The notes under the pieces: model-generated
Databases searched by the model: none
The model's input: only the letters and a program-made list of their open reading frames with translations
Told to the model about the DNA's origin: nothing
Made by a program: the position numbers and the translations under genes
Assembly: GCF_001750215.1 (NCBI RefSeq)
Contig: NZ_LWGM01000001.1
Coordinates: 1-60,029, forward strand
DNA length: 60,029 bases
Direction: 5' to 3'
Source of the DNA: Isoptericola variabilis
Lineage (GTDB): Bacteria > Actinomycetota > Actinomycetes > Actinomycetales > Cellulomonadaceae
Part shown: piece by piece, positions 39,754 to 49,900 of the stretch
How the letters are laid out: each line of letters starts with the position of its first letter
Numbering within the stretch: position 1 is the stretch's first letter

Positions 39754-40787
39754 CGACCGGCACAATGGAGTCCTACCTGCGGGAGCAGCCGGAGGTCCTC
39801 GCCCGCCAGCTGGAGGTGCTCCCGCAGCAGATCGCCGACGCGCTCGAGGTCACCGGTGCCACCGGCACTTCCCGGGTGCTGCTCGTGGGGTCGGGCACCT
39901 CGCACCACGCCTCCCGGCTCGCCGCCTCGTCCTTCACCCGCCCCGTGCGCGCCCTGGTCCCCACCGACGCCCTGCACTTCCCGGGCGACCTGGTGCTGGG
40001 CCCGGACCTGCTCGTGGTGGGCGTCTCGCAGAGCGGCCGCAGCACCGGCACCCGCGCCGTCCTGGACCGGGCGCGCGGCGCCGGTGCCGCCACGCTCCTG
40101 CTCACCGGCGAACCCACCTCCGGTCCGCACCCGGCGCTGGACGTCGCGTGCGGGCCCGAGACGGTCGGTGCGAAGACCAAGGGCTTCACCGCGACCGTCC
40201 TGGCGCTGCACCTGCTGGGGCGGGCCCTGGACGGACACGGCCCCGGACCGGCCCTCGCCGCCGCCCCGGAGGCCGCCGCCGTAGCACTCGCCGAGGCGGT
40301 CGCACCGGTCGCCGCGGTCGTGGCCGATCCCGCACCCACCGACGTGCACATCGTCACCTGGGGGCCGTGGCGCCCCGTCGCTGACGAGGGCGCCCTGAAG
40401 ATCCTCGAGACCGCGCGCGTGCCGACCGAGGTGTGGGACGTCGAGGAGTTCCTGCACGGCCCCCAGCGTCGGCTGCACCCGGGCAGCCTGCTGGTGGTCG
40501 TGGGGGAGGCCGGACCGTTGGCGGACCGCGCCGAGCGGCTCGCGGACTTCGTCGTGGAGACCGGCGGGCGGGCGCTGCACGTCGTCGCCGGGGGCGCCGC
40601 AGGGGCGGACGCCGCGCACGCACGGGTGTCGCTCCCGCTCGGCGACCCGGACGTCGCACGCCTCGCCGCGGTGGTTCCGCTGCAGCTGCTCGCGGTCGAG
40701 CTCACCCGCGCCCGGGGACTGAGCCCCGAGGAGGAGGTCTTCCCCGACTTCTACGTCCGGCTCGGCAGCAAGGCGGTCACGGCGTGA
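39750..40787 (+). CDS. SIS-domain sugar-phosphate isomerase/deaminase-like protein
   Basis: This 345-aa protein has two SIS domains as in GlmS and AgaS-type isomerases: VLLVGSGTSHHASRLAASSF, then LVVGVSQSGRSTGTRAVLDRARGAG, and ending LAVELTRARGLSPEEEVFPDFYVRLGSKAV. No glutaminase domain is present. The C-terminal Lys in a KAV-type tail is typical of GlmS-like isomerases. It could deaminate or isomerise an amino-sugar phosphate next to NagB, or remove an aminated sugar as in fructosamine pathways. It overlaps both neighbours by 4 bp. Confidence 0.88.
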   Translation: MTTGTMESYLREQPEVLARQLEVLPQQIADALEVTGATGTSRVLLVGSGTSHHASRLAASSFTRPVRALVPTDALHFPGDLVLGPDLLVVGVSQSGRSTGTRAVLDRARGAGAATLLLTGEPTSGPHPALDVACGPETVGAKTKGFTATVLALHLLGRALDGHGPGPALAAAPEAAAVALAEAVAPVAAVVADPAPTDVHIVTWGPWRPVADEGALKILETARVPTEVWDVEEFLHGPQRRLHPGSLLVVVGEAGPLADRAERLADFVVETGGRALHVVAGGAAGADAAHARVSLPLGDPDVARLAAVVPLQLLAVELTRARGLSPEEEVFPDFYVRLGSKAVTA

Positions 40788-41560
40788 ACATCGAAGTGCT
40801 GGCCGACGCGGCTGCGGTCGGCGCTGCCGGCGCGGCGCTCGTGGCAGACGCGGTCCGCGCGACGCCCGGGCTCGTGCTCGGGGTGGCGACCGGCTCGTCG
40901 CCCGAGCCGCTGTACGCCGCGCTCGCCGGGCACGTCCACGCGGGGCTCGACGTCCGCGGCGTGCACGCCTGGGCGCTCGACGAGTACGTCGGCCTCCCGG
41001 CCGGGCACCCCGAGTCGTACCGCGCGGTGGTCGCGCGCACGGTGACCGGCCCGCTCGGGCTGGACCCGGCGCACGTCCACGTGCCCGACGGCGCCGCCGT
41101 CGACCCGCACGCCGCCGCGGCAGACTACGAGGCCGGCCTGGCTCGCGCCGGCGGCGCCGGCCTGCAGATCCTGGGCATCGGGCACAACGGGCACCTGGCC
41201 TTCAACGAGCCCGGCTCCCCGGTCCACGGCCGCACGCGCGTCGTGCGGCTCACCGCCGAGACCCGGGCGGCCAACGCCCGGTTCTTCGGCGGCGACCTCA
41301 CCGCGGTGCCGACGCACGCCATCACCCAGGGCCTCGCCACGATCCTGTCCGCCGAGCACCTGCTGCTCGTCGCCACCGGCGCCGACAAGGCGCCCGCCGT
41401 CGCCGCCGCGCTCACCGGGCAGGTCGACCCGGCGGTTCCCGCGTCGGTGCTGCAGCGGCACCCCCGGGTCACCGTGCTGCTGGACGAGGCGGCCGCGCGG
41501 CTGCTGCCGTCGCGGCATGCCGTCGGGGCGGGAGCGGGACTGGCGACGGTGCGGCCATGA
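40784..41560 (+). CDS. nagB: Glucosamine-6-phosphate deaminase
   Basis: This 258-aa NagB homologue turns glucosamine-6-phosphate into fructose-6-phosphate and ammonia. It shows VLGVATGSSPEPLYAAL (phosphate loop), WALDEYVGLPAGHPESYR (catalytic Asp) and ILGIGHNGHLAFNEPGSP with the ring-opening His. The Asn in GHNGH, where E. coli has Asp, is common in Gram-positive NagB. The GTG start overlaps the SIS gene stop. No nagA deacetylase is present in the window, so deacetylation must happen elsewhere or the substrate lacks acetyl groups. Confidence 0.92.
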   Translation: MNIEVLADAAAVGAAGAALVADAVRATPGLVLGVATGSSPEPLYAALAGHVHAGLDVRGVHAWALDEYVGLPAGHPESYRAVVARTVTGPLGLDPAHVHVPDGAAVDPHAAAADYEAGLARAGGAGLQILGIGHNGHLAFNEPGSPVHGRTRVVRLTAETRAANARFFGGDLTAVPTHAITQGLATILSAEHLLLVATGADKAPAVAAALTGQVDPAVPASVLQRHPRVTVLLDEAAARLLPSRHAVGAGAGLATVRP

Positions 41561-43977
41561 TCCCGGGGCGTTCCGTGTCCACCCCGCTGCTGCGCCTGCG
41601 GTACGACGCGCCCGCGGACCGGTGGACGGACGCCCTGCCGCTCGGCAACGGCCGGCTCGGCGCGATGTGCTTCGGCGGCGTCGCAAGCGACCGGATCCAG
41701 CTCAACGAGGACTCCGCCTGGTCCGGGTCGCCGGCCTCGGCGTCCGGCGACCCGGCGCTCGCTCGCGACGACGGCCCGCAGGTGCTCGCAGCGGTGCGCG
41801 CGGCGCTTGCCGACGGCGACGTCCCGCGCGCCGAGCGAGAGGTCCGCAAGCTGCAACGCGGACACACCCAGGCATACCAACCAATCGCGGACCTACGCAT
41901 CGACGCCGACGACGGCACACGGTCCAGCGGCTACTCCCGGTGGCTCGACCTGAGCACCGCGGTCGCCGGGCACGCCTGGGCCGTCGGGGACGGGCGGCGG
42001 ACGCAGGAGACGTTCGCCAGCCACCCGGACCAGGTCGTCGTGGTGCACCGGCGCGTCACCGCGGGGGCGCCGATGGACCTGCGCCTCCGGCTCGTCGGCG
42101 CCCACCCGGCGCCGCGCCTGCTGCCGCAGGACGCGGGCCTGACCCTGGTCCAACGCCTGCCGTCGGAGGTCGTGCCACCCCACGAGGAGGCGACCGAGCC
42201 CGTGGTCTACGACCCTGCACCGGGGGTCTCGGGCACGGTCGCCACAGCGGTCCGTGTCGTCAGTGACGGTGCGGTGGCGACCGACGGCGACGCCCTCGTG
42301 GTCCGCGGGGCCCGCGACGTCGTGCTGCTGGTCGCCTGCGTGACCGACGTGGACGCGCGCCGGACCGAGCCCCGCCCGCCGCACGGGGACGTCGACGTGC
42401 TGTGCCGACAGCTCACCGCCACGCTTGACGCGGCCGAGGCCCGCGGCCTCGACCGCCTGCGGGCGGAGCACGTCGCGGACCACCGCGCCCTGTTCGACCG
42501 GGTGGACTTGCAGCTGGACCACGACCCCTCGCGCGCCGCGCTGCCCACCGACGAGCGGGTGCGCCGCTCCGCCGCCGAGGGCCACGACCCCGGTCTGGCG
42601 GCGCTCGCCTTCGCCTACGGCCGCTACCTGATGATCGCCGGGTCCCGCCCCGGCACGACGCCGCTCAACCTGCAGGGCATCTGGAACGAGCACACCCGCC
42701 CGCCGTGGAGCGCCAACTACACGACCAACATCAACGTGCAGATGAACTACTGGCCCGCCGGCCCGCTGCATCTCGCCGAGTGCGCCGAACCGCTGCTGGA
42801 CTGGCTGCCGCGCCTGGCCCGCAGCGGCGCGCGCGTGTCCCGCGAGCTCTACGGGACGGCGGGCTGGGTCGCCCACCACAACTCCGACCTGTGGGGTTTC
42901 GCGCAGCCGGCCGGGGAGGGGGACGGGGACCCGTGCTGGTCGGCCTGGCCGATGGGCGGGGCCTGGCTGCCGCTGCACCTGTGGGAGCACTGGGCCTTCA
43001 CCGGCGACCGCGACCGGCTGGCGCGGTCGTGGCCGGTGCTCCGCGGTGCCGTGGAGTTCGCGCTGTCCTGGCTCGTCGAGGACGGCGCGGGAGGGCTGAC
43101 GACCAGCCCGGCCACCAGCCCCGAGAACACCTACCTGCTGCCGGACGGGCGGCCGGCGTCGCTGTCGGTCGGCACCACGGCCGACACCGCGCTCTTGCGC
43201 GAGCTGCTCGGCCGCTGCCTCGACGCGGCCGCCGTCCTCGGCCTCGACGACCCCCTCCTCGACCGGGTGCGCGGCGCGCTGCCCCGGCTAGCGCCGTACC
43301 GCGTCCTGGCCGACGGGCGGCTCGCGGAGTGGGCCGCGGACGTGCCCGATGCCGAGCCCGAGCACCGCCACCAGTCGCACCTGGTGGGGCTCTTCCCGGG
43401 GACGTCGCTGGACGTGGACGTCGACCCGATGCTCGCCCGCGCCGCCGCCGCGTCGCTAGCCGCGCGCGGACCCGAGTCGACCGGGTGGTCCCTGGCGTGG
43501 CGGCTGTGCCTGCACGCGCGGCTGCGGGACCCCGCCGCGGCGGCCGCGGCGATCGACCGGTTCCTCGCGCCCGCCGAGGACGACGACGCCGCGGGTGTCG
43601 GGCGCGCGGGGGTGTACCGGAACCTGTTCTGCGCGCACCCGCCCTTCCAGATCGACGGGAACTTCGGCTTCGCGGCCGGCGTCGCCGAGCTGCTGCTGCA
43701 GTCGCACCACGGGGAGGTACACCTGCTGCCCGCTCTGCCGCCCCCCTGGGCGTCGGGCGCGGTGCGCGGGCTGCGGACCCGCGGCGGCGTCACGGTCGGG
43801 ATCCGGTGGCGGGACGGCGCGCTGGTGTCCGTCGACCTGCTCGCCGACGCCGACCAACGCAGCGTGGTCCGGCTCGGGTCCCGTCGCGTCGAGATCGAGC
43901 TGCGTCGAGGAGTCACGAGGACGCTGGACGCCGATCTGCGCGTGACGGCTGGTTCGACGGCCATGGCGGAGCTGTAA
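41557..43977 (+). CDS. GH95 alpha-L-fucosidase (or alpha-L-galactosidase)
   Basis: This 806-aa protein has the GH95 pattern: LLRLRYDAPADRWTDALPLGNGRLGAMCFGGVASDRIQLNEDSAWSGSP at the N-terminus. Then come LNLQGIWNEHTRPPWSANYTTNINVQMNYWPAGPLHLAECAEPL, STGWSLAWRLCLHARLRD and QIDGNFGFAAGVAELLLQSHHGEVHLLPALP. GH95 enzymes invert alpha-1,2-fucose and, in some members, alpha-L-galactose. No signal peptide. It is the last gene of the operon and points to a fucosylated (or L-galactosylated) oligosaccharide as substrate. Confidence 0.94.
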   Translation: MIPGRSVSTPLLRLRYDAPADRWTDALPLGNGRLGAMCFGGVASDRIQLNEDSAWSGSPASASGDPALARDDGPQVLAAVRAALADGDVPRAEREVRKLQRGHTQAYQPIADLRIDADDGTRSSGYSRWLDLSTAVAGHAWAVGDGRRTQETFASHPDQVVVVHRRVTAGAPMDLRLRLVGAHPAPRLLPQDAGLTLVQRLPSEVVPPHEEATEPVVYDPAPGVSGTVATAVRVVSDGAVATDGDALVVRGARDVVLLVACVTDVDARRTEPRPPHGDVDVLCRQLTATLDAAEARGLDRLRAEHVADHRALFDRVDLQLDHDPSRAALPTDERVRRSAAEGHDPGLAALAFAYGRYLMIAGSRPGTTPLNLQGIWNEHTRPPWSANYTTNINVQMNYWPAGPLHLAECAEPLLDWLPRLARSGARVSRELYGTAGWVAHHNSDLWGFAQPAGEGDGDPCWSAWPMGGAWLPLHLWEHWAFTGDRDRLARSWPVLRGAVEFALSWLVEDGAGGLTTSPATSPENTYLLPDGRPASLSVGTTADTALLRELLGRCLDAAAVLGLDDPLLDRVRGALPRLAPYRVLADGRLAEWAADVPDAEPEHRHQSHLVGLFPGTSLDVDVDPMLARAAAASLAARGPESTGWSLAWRLCLHARLRDPAAAAAAIDRFLAPAEDDDAAGVGRAGVYRNLFCAHPPFQIDGNFGFAAGVAELLLQSHHGEVHLLPALPPPWASGAVRGLRTRGGVTVGIRWRDGALVSVDLLADADQRSVVRLGSRRVEIELRRGVTRTLDADLRVTAGSTAMAEL

Positions 43978-44009
43978 CCAGTTCGTAGCCGTGCGCTCTG
44001 GTCCGCCAG

Positions 44010-44040
44010 GCGGGCGTGCACGTGCTAGCGGGACGCCCGC
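44010..44040 (+). terminator. Terminator-like hairpin after GH95
   Basis: GCGGGCGT pairs with ACGCCCGC across a 15-nt loop, 33 bp after the GH95 stop and before the DUF2945 gene. A stronger relative stands before the cassette at 50994. Confidence 0.4.
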
Positions 44041-44086
44041 TTCTGACCGCCGTGCGAGGTGCGGCTGGACGCCACAGGCTCGGTTC

Positions 44087-44305
44087 ATGGGTGATGAGGA
44101 GAAGTTCCACAAGGGCGACGAGGTCACGTGGTCCAGCCACGGGCAGACGGTGCACGGTGAGGTGGTCGAGGAGATCACCGAGGACACCGAGGCGGCGGGC
44201 CGGACGGTGCGGGCGTCGAAGGACGACCCGCAGTACCGCGTGCGCAGCGACAAGAGCGGCAAGGACGCGGTGCACAAGCCGTCCGCGCTGGAGGACGACA
44301 AGTGA
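44087..44305 (+). CDS. DUF2945 (Hva1/TUDOR-like) protein, copy B
   Basis: This 72-aa hydrophilic protein begins MGDEEKFHKGDEVTWSSHG and ends in SGKDAVHKPSALEDDK. DUF2945 (hypervirulence-associated, TUDOR-like) proteins are small beta-barrels of unknown role. It overlaps the DUF3140 gene by 4 bp (GTGA), so the two are coupled. The nearly identical pair at 50994-51517 and the broken copy at 28052 show a repeated cassette. Confidence 0.9.
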   Translation: MGDEEKFHKGDEVTWSSHGQTVHGEVVEEITEDTEAAGRTVRASKDDPQYRVRSDKSGKDAVHKPSALEDDK

Positions 44306-44610
44306 GCGACGAGTTCGACGAGGCCGTGAACATGACGGCGAGCGAACTGGAGCGGTGGTTGGAGACCGACGAGTCGAAGTCGGTGGGCCAGTCCGACGGC
44401 GGTGAGTCGGTCGGCCACGAGTCCGGCCGGCGGATCGTGGAGCTGCTGCGTAAGAAGAAGGGCGACCTGACCGACGACGACCAGGCGCACATGCGCAAGG
44501 TCGTCGGATACGTGCACCGGCACCTCGCCCAGCGCCCGGACGGGGACGTGACCGACACGAGGTGGCGCTACTCCCTGATGAACTGGGGACACGACCCGCT
44601 CAAAGACTGA
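44302..44610 (+). CDS. DUF3140 protein, copy B
   Basis: This 102-aa, mainly helical protein contains MTASELERWLETDESKSVGQSDGGESVGHESGRRIVELLRKKK and ends RWRYSLMNWGHDPLKD, the DUF3140 pattern. The family commonly follows DUF2945 in actinobacteria. Possibly a DNA-associated stress protein, but no function is established. It starts at GTG 44302 within the DUF2945 stop. Confidence 0.9.
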   Translation: MSDEFDEAVNMTASELERWLETDESKSVGQSDGGESVGHESGRRIVELLRKKKGDLTDDDQAHMRKVVGYVHRHLAQRPDGDVTDTRWRYSLMNWGHDPLKD

Positions 44611-44935
44611 GCACACGGGCGACGAGTCCACTGGCCGTTCGACAGGGGCGCCCACGGTCCCGCAGCGTGATCGCGGCTCCGTGCATGCCGGGTCAACTGC
44701 GGCACTTGGCGACAAAGCTTGGAGCCTGGCTCAGGGCGACTAAGTCAGCGAGCGGCAGGCTCGCGCTGGGCGTCACCACAGTCGATACCCGGGGCCGCGG
44801 CCCAGGCCAGCGGCTGCGCTCCCGCCCGTGTCCATGCTTCCTGGCAGGAGGGCGCGCAGGACTGGCTGCGGGTGAAATTGCTCGCACTTGCCAGGGTGTG
44901 CCGGAATGAATGTGCGGCGGCTCTAGTCTCGGTGA
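44611..44935. other. Gene-free spacer between DUF3140 and the membrane protein gene
   Basis: No supportable coding frame was found in these 325 bp. Base composition shifts here from the very GC-rich glycan loci to the more mixed composition of the next 6 kb, so it is probably a block boundary of the island. Confidence 0.4.
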
Positions 44936-45445
44936 GTGGCCTTGACGCGCGAATACGGATACCGGGAGTACGAGGACGACCTCGTGCCGGGCAAGGGTGG
45001 CGAGAGCAACCTGCTCTATAAGGAAGGGCGCTTGGAGACCCATGCCCCCTTCTTCAAGACTTACGGTGAAGGCGACCAGGACTCGCCCAAGGAAGGCGTG
45101 TCAGGAGGCGAGGGTTTCTCGCTCGGTGTGATGGCAGCTGCTGTCGTCGCCGGCGTCATCTGGAGCGTCCCGCGACTGGTGCGTGCTGTTCAGGCGCGGC
45201 GGCGTACGACGAACGACGTGAGCGAGTCTCCCGAGGTGGCCGACGTCGAGGCGAGCGCTGCTGCGCCTGAGCACGCGGAGTCGGTTGACGCCGACCCTGA
45301 CGAGGAACTTATCGAGGAGGTCGAGTCCCTCATCGGTGGAGCGAGTGCGACAGCCGAGCGGAACGGAAAGCGCTCGCATACCCCACAAGACGAGGACTTC
45401 GAGCCCACCACGCGCGCTGAGGCCGCTCGCCGTACGCTCGGCTGA
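44936..45445 (+). CDS. Hypothetical single-helix membrane protein, 169 aa
   Basis: I do not recognise a family. The N-terminal ~60 residues are charged (TREYGYREYEDDLVPGKGGESNLLYKEGR). One membrane helix spans about 58-82 (GFSLGVMAAAVVAGVIWSVPRLV). The remainder is an acidic, Ala/Glu-rich, probably disordered tail ending in EAARRTLG. The start is GTG 44936; no strong ribosome site is seen. It lies about 650 bp upstream of the nuclease-helicase pair on the same strand and shares its lower GC, so it may belong to that block. Confidence 0.65.
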   Translation: MALTREYGYREYEDDLVPGKGGESNLLYKEGRLETHAPFFKTYGEGDQDSPKEGVSGGEGFSLGVMAAAVVAGVIWSVPRLVRAVQARRRTTNDVSESPEVADVEASAAAPEHAESVDADPDEELIEEVESLIGGASATAERNGKRSHTPQDEDFEPTTRAEAARRTLG

Positions 45446-46094
45446 CAGCCTTGCGCCCCTACGGGTCCGAGTTTGGGCGCGCCATCACGCGCAGTGGGGT
45501 CGTCCGCTTGGTCCCGTACCGGGCGGGGAAGCGACGTTCGTGTCCACATTCGCTGGGCGGCGCAACAGCCACGGCAGTTCAACGCGATAGACGGTCGCGC
45601 CCAGACGGCCGGGACCGGCGCCGCTACAGGTGACTCCTCAAGTGCTTGCGGCTAGACCGCAGACGTGAGGGAGCCCGACACGGGTGAGCTACGCGGTAGG
45701 CACTGGGGCCAGAACCCGCCAGCTCGAGCACACCCCCAGAGGCCCTCACACCTCTGGCAACTCGCGGCTGGCGGTTTCGTCCGTATGTAACAAGCCAGCG
45801 CTGAGGCGGCTCTCGGCGAGGGCCCGTGCCAGGAGTCGGTGTCCGTGCGCGATCCGCTGTGAGCGCACAGCTCCACCCGGTCGGAAGCGAACTCAGGTCC
45901 GGCGAGCAGAGCGTGGAGCCCTCACCTGGTCGACGTCGATTTTCAGGTCGTAGGAGGGGGGTCAGTACTCCGAAGACGAATGCCGCGCGACCTACCGAGG
46001 GAGTTAACGCACTTGAACGGCGAGGCGCTATACCATCCTTCACGGTCTATCCAGCAGCGTGCTGCCCACGGTGCTCGTCGCATGGTCGGGAAGG
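45446..46094. other. Gene-free region upstream of the nuclease-helicase pair
   Basis: About 650 bp without a convincing gene. Several 60-140 codon frames exist on both strands but none has a ribosome site or family-like sequence. A 7-bp inverted repeat (CCAGAGG-N8-CCTCTGG) lies near 45740. It should hold the promoter of the defence pair, and could hide a small RNA or a decayed gene. Confidence 0.4.
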
Positions 46095-46988
46095 ATGTCG
46101 AACTCGGGGAAAGCGGTCGCAGTCCAGGTCGCACGAGCGGCAGAGGTCGCGGCCGCGTGCAGCAACCAGGTGAGCCGCTTCCTTCAGATCCAGGCGAAGG
46201 GAGCTCGGGTCGCGAGTAAAGCGGCCTGGCACCTGGTGACGCTCGAGAACCTCGACGCCGAGGAGCGGGCAGCAGTCGCCTGGCTGCTTGCCGATGCCAT
46301 CATGGCGTCTCGATGCGGCAGGGCGCCCGTCTATGACATCTGGCGCAGCGCCGCTGTTGGCGGCGAAACGCTGACGGCGACGGATGCAAGGAAGATCATG
46401 CCCTTCATCCGAGACGTGTTCGGCACGCCCGCGCAGCCGGGCAACGTGGACCACCTGGAGGGTCACGTCGCCGAGTGGCTTTGGTACATGCTCATGCGTG
46501 AGCGGGACGACGCAGGAAAAGTCATGCTGCTCGAACCACCGAAGTTCACGGTTACCGACTCTGGTCCCGACGGGTTCGTCGTATATGCCGTCGACGGGCA
46601 GCCGTTGGTATTCCGGCTGTGGGAGCTCAAGAAGCACGTCGGCCGAGGTGCTGTAAGCGCCACCGTCCGCGGGGCGTACGCGCAACTGCGCGCTGAGGGG
46701 GACCGGTACCTGGCTCAGTTGGTATCTATGCATGCCGACAAGGGGGGTGACCTGGGCGTCTTGTGCGGACAACTCGTTGACCTGTGGGTTGAAGCCGACG
46801 CGCGTGCTGGTGCCGGTGTGGGGGTGACTTCGGCGAAGATGCCGCCGCCAAGACAGTGCTTCACCACAATGGGAACGCACTTGAAGGAGTTCACTGAACC
46901 CGGTCAACTCGAGGGAATGCTCTGCGCGGTCCAGGAGTACCGCGCGCTGGCCTGCGAGGTGAGGAAATACGTGTGGACCGGGCTCTGA
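46095..46988 (+). CDS. PD-(D/E)xK nuclease-like protein, HamA/DUF1837-like (candidate Hachiman subunit A)
   Basis: This protein (297 aa from ATG 46095; 309 aa if GTG 46059 is used) has a core of the restriction-nuclease type. HLEGHVAEWLWYML near residue 120 supplies a conserved Glu. Then come Asp159 in DSGPDGFVVYAV and Glu177-x-Lys179 in LVFRLWELKKHVGRG, the classic D...ExK set. This spacing and the neighbouring Ski2-like helicase match HamA (DUF1837) of Hachiman antiphage defence, where a nuclease is held in check by its helicase partner. The last 16 bp overlap the helicase gene. The family call is by pattern, not by search. Confidence 0.6.
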   Translation: MSNSGKAVAVQVARAAEVAAACSNQVSRFLQIQAKGARVASKAAWHLVTLENLDAEERAAVAWLLADAIMASRCGRAPVYDIWRSAAVGGETLTATDARKIMPFIRDVFGTPAQPGNVDHLEGHVAEWLWYMLMRERDDAGKVMLLEPPKFTVTDSGPDGFVVYAVDGQPLVFRLWELKKHVGRGAVSATVRGAYAQLRAEGDRYLAQLVSMHADKGGDLGVLCGQLVDLWVEADARAGAGVGVTSAKMPPPRQCFTTMGTHLKEFTEPGQLEGMLCAVQEYRALACEVRKYVWTGL

Positions 46989-49900
46989 GGCGAGATGACC
47001 TTAGCGACGCGCTAGGCGTCCACGGCCACGGCGTCCTTCCGACTGTTGATGAACTTATCGAGCTCATCGCCAACGTTGAGATCCAGGCGTTCATGCAGAA
47101 CTTCGTCGTTGAGGACGATCTTTTGCGAGCCGCTTGGTACCTACACGGCGTTGCGTCCGCCTCCGAGGCGCTTGACCTGTACACAACGCCTCGCCAGCGG
47201 CGAGCTTTCGCGGTAAGCGCGCACATCTTCGACCTCGCGTTGAATGACCCGTCACGAGGCTCTCACGACCGGTTGACGCTAGCCTTCGCGGCGCAGGTTG
47301 GTTACCGGCGCGCCGAACTCGACCCCAACGCTACGGCCGTGTATCGCAGGGTGATCGATCTGCTTCGCGATGACCTGAACGTTACAGACCAGGTCGACAC
47401 ACTGGCCCTGCAGGCTGGCGTCGCCTTTCTGGGACTCGACCCCGCTCGCCTGGGACGTCTCCAGCGCCACTGGCGTCGGCAACTACGAACCCTTGCCGCC
47501 GAGGTTGGCATGGATGACCTCGGTACCACCATGTTTGGGCCGGCGGAGCGAATTGTCCATGCGACTAGCGCCCTACTGACCTATCTGCGTCGCGGGCAGC
47601 GTGACCAGTTGGACCTCGCGCATATGGCATTGCGGTCGGTGTTGAACCTCGAGGCTGGCGAAGGCGACCACGACGCTCGCTGGGTTGCTGCGCACTTGCT
47701 GCAAGTCGCGGACGCCATGTCGACGTCGAGCATTTGGACGGTCCTTCCGCTCGACACTCCGCCCGCGGTTGCGCAAGCGTTTACCATCGGATCGCCGCCG
47801 GTACTCACGCTGTGGCCGCCACAGCGAGAACTACTCAGTAGGGCGACCGCTAATCCGCTCGATGCTTCGACGAAGAGCCTACTGCTCTCCGTGCCGACAA
47901 GCGCCGGCAAGACGCTGCTTGCCCAGGTGATGATCAGTACGCATCTGGCTGCCAGCGCGGGAGACGTCTGCTATGTCACGCCCCTGCGAAGTCTCGGTCG
48001 AGAGATGCGGCAGGCGCTTGGCAGTCGGTTGCGCGTGTTGAGGCGAGAACTGGGGCTCGACATCCCGGATTTCGCTACGTCGAGTTTGAATGACTTCCTT
48101 GAGCACCTGTCTGCGTCGGGGGAGGGTGACGTCGAAGTGATGACCCCCGAGCGCCTGATGCAGCAACTTCGACGTGACCCCATTGGAGTACTTGGGCGCT
48201 TCTCGCTTTTCGTTATCGACGAGGCGCACCTACTAGCGCAGCCTGGCCGAGGTTTTCTGCTCGAGTCCCTGCTCACTTTCCTCAAGGCGGCAAGTCCGGC
48301 CCGGTTAGTGCTCCTTTCCGGCGTGCTTGGCAACGCTGCGGCCCTTGCTTCTTGGCTGTCGCCCGACCGTTCAGAGGTTCTTTACACCAGCGACTGGCGG
48401 GGACCTCGGCGCATGCACGCCTTGCTGTACACGGACGCTCAGTGGGCCGACAGAGAGGAGACGGCGCGTGGCCGGAACGCCAAACTGCCCGTGCGCGTCA
48501 CGGTGCCGCTGAGGGGGAAGCTGCTGGTCAGGCCCGCCGAAGGAAGAGTTGTTCGCTTGGTGACTGGGCTGCTCGGGACACTGGCGCTGAATCAATCGGC
48601 CGACGGTAGCGCCAGCGAGAAGGACGGCTCTAGCACCGCCAACTACAAGATGGTGGCGGCCGCTGCAGCGGGGCTCTTGCATGCAGGTAGCCTCCTAATG
48701 GTCGTCTCCACGCGAGTGCTCGCCGGTAATGCGGCACGAGCGCTTGCGGATACCCAACAGTCGACTCGCTCCAACGGCGAACTTGTCGCCTTCCTGGAGG
48801 AGCGTCTGGGGGTCGAGCATCCGCTCATCTATTGCGTGCGTCGTGGCGTCGCTTTCCACCATGCGGGTCTCCCTGTAGACGTTCTGGACGCGATCGAGGA
48901 GGCGATCCGCGCAGACGAGTTGCGTGCTGTGGTTGCTACGAGCACCCTCACTGACGGAGTGAATCTCCCGGTCCGGACGGTTCTGATCTCGGAGACCATG
49001 TGGGACGGCCAGCAGGCGGGCAGCAGGCTCGACGCTCCGCGTCTGCTTAATGCCATTGGCCGCGCTGGGAGAGCTGGCCGAGAGACCGAAGGCTGGATCG
49101 TGCTGGCTCTTCCAAAGGGGGAGGACGCCGCCGACTTCGAGCGTCTCACGCCGGACGAGGACTCTCTAGAAGCTCGGTCGACGATGCTCGCCGACGAAGC
49201 CCTCGCGTCGCTTGCGGAGGCGGAAGCGCTCCTTGCCCAGACCGCTGATGCGGTCCTGCGGCTTCCTCTTGGACCAAGCGCAGACTTCGCCGGATACGTG
49301 TGGTTCGCTCTTTCTGCACTCGAGCAGTTGCAGAGCGTGCCGCACGCACCTGACGTTGCGGCTGCGGTGCAGCGCCTTCTTGGCTTCGAGCAGATGGATG
49401 CTTCCCTGCGAGACCGGTGGATGGCCTTCGCCGGTGCCGTGCACCAGACCTATGAGGCGACGGACCCACAGCGGCGGCGGCGCTGGGCCTCAACCGGCAC
49501 GTCTCTGGGCACTGCGGCGCGCCTGGAAGAGATCGTCGACCGGTTGGTGTCCGTAGCCTCGGCCATGTACCCCACCTCAGGTAGTTGGTTCGAGGACCCG
49601 ACGGAGCTGCCTGTTGAGGAGACTCTGGAGCTGCTAGAGGCGGCAGATGTCTTCGATGCGGTTCTGCAACTACCGGAGGCAGGGAAGGCGTGGCGTTTCC
49701 GGGCTCGACGCAGCGGAGGAGAACCGCTGGACGTGCCACTCGTGCCGGCTCTCCGCTCGTGGCTTTCTGGCTCTGAGATTGCCGACTTGGCAGAGGAGAT
49801 GCTGCCGAGCGTTCGAGACGTGTCATGGCGGCTCGAGCACACGGTTGACGCGGTAAGCACCGCCTTCGAGCATTACTTGAGTTGGATGATCGGCATCGTC

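Noticed and set aside
45624-46043. 139-codon minus-strand frame in the gap before the nuclease gene
   Set aside because: No ribosome site, no recognisable sequence, and several competing frames of similar length; kept as gene-free.
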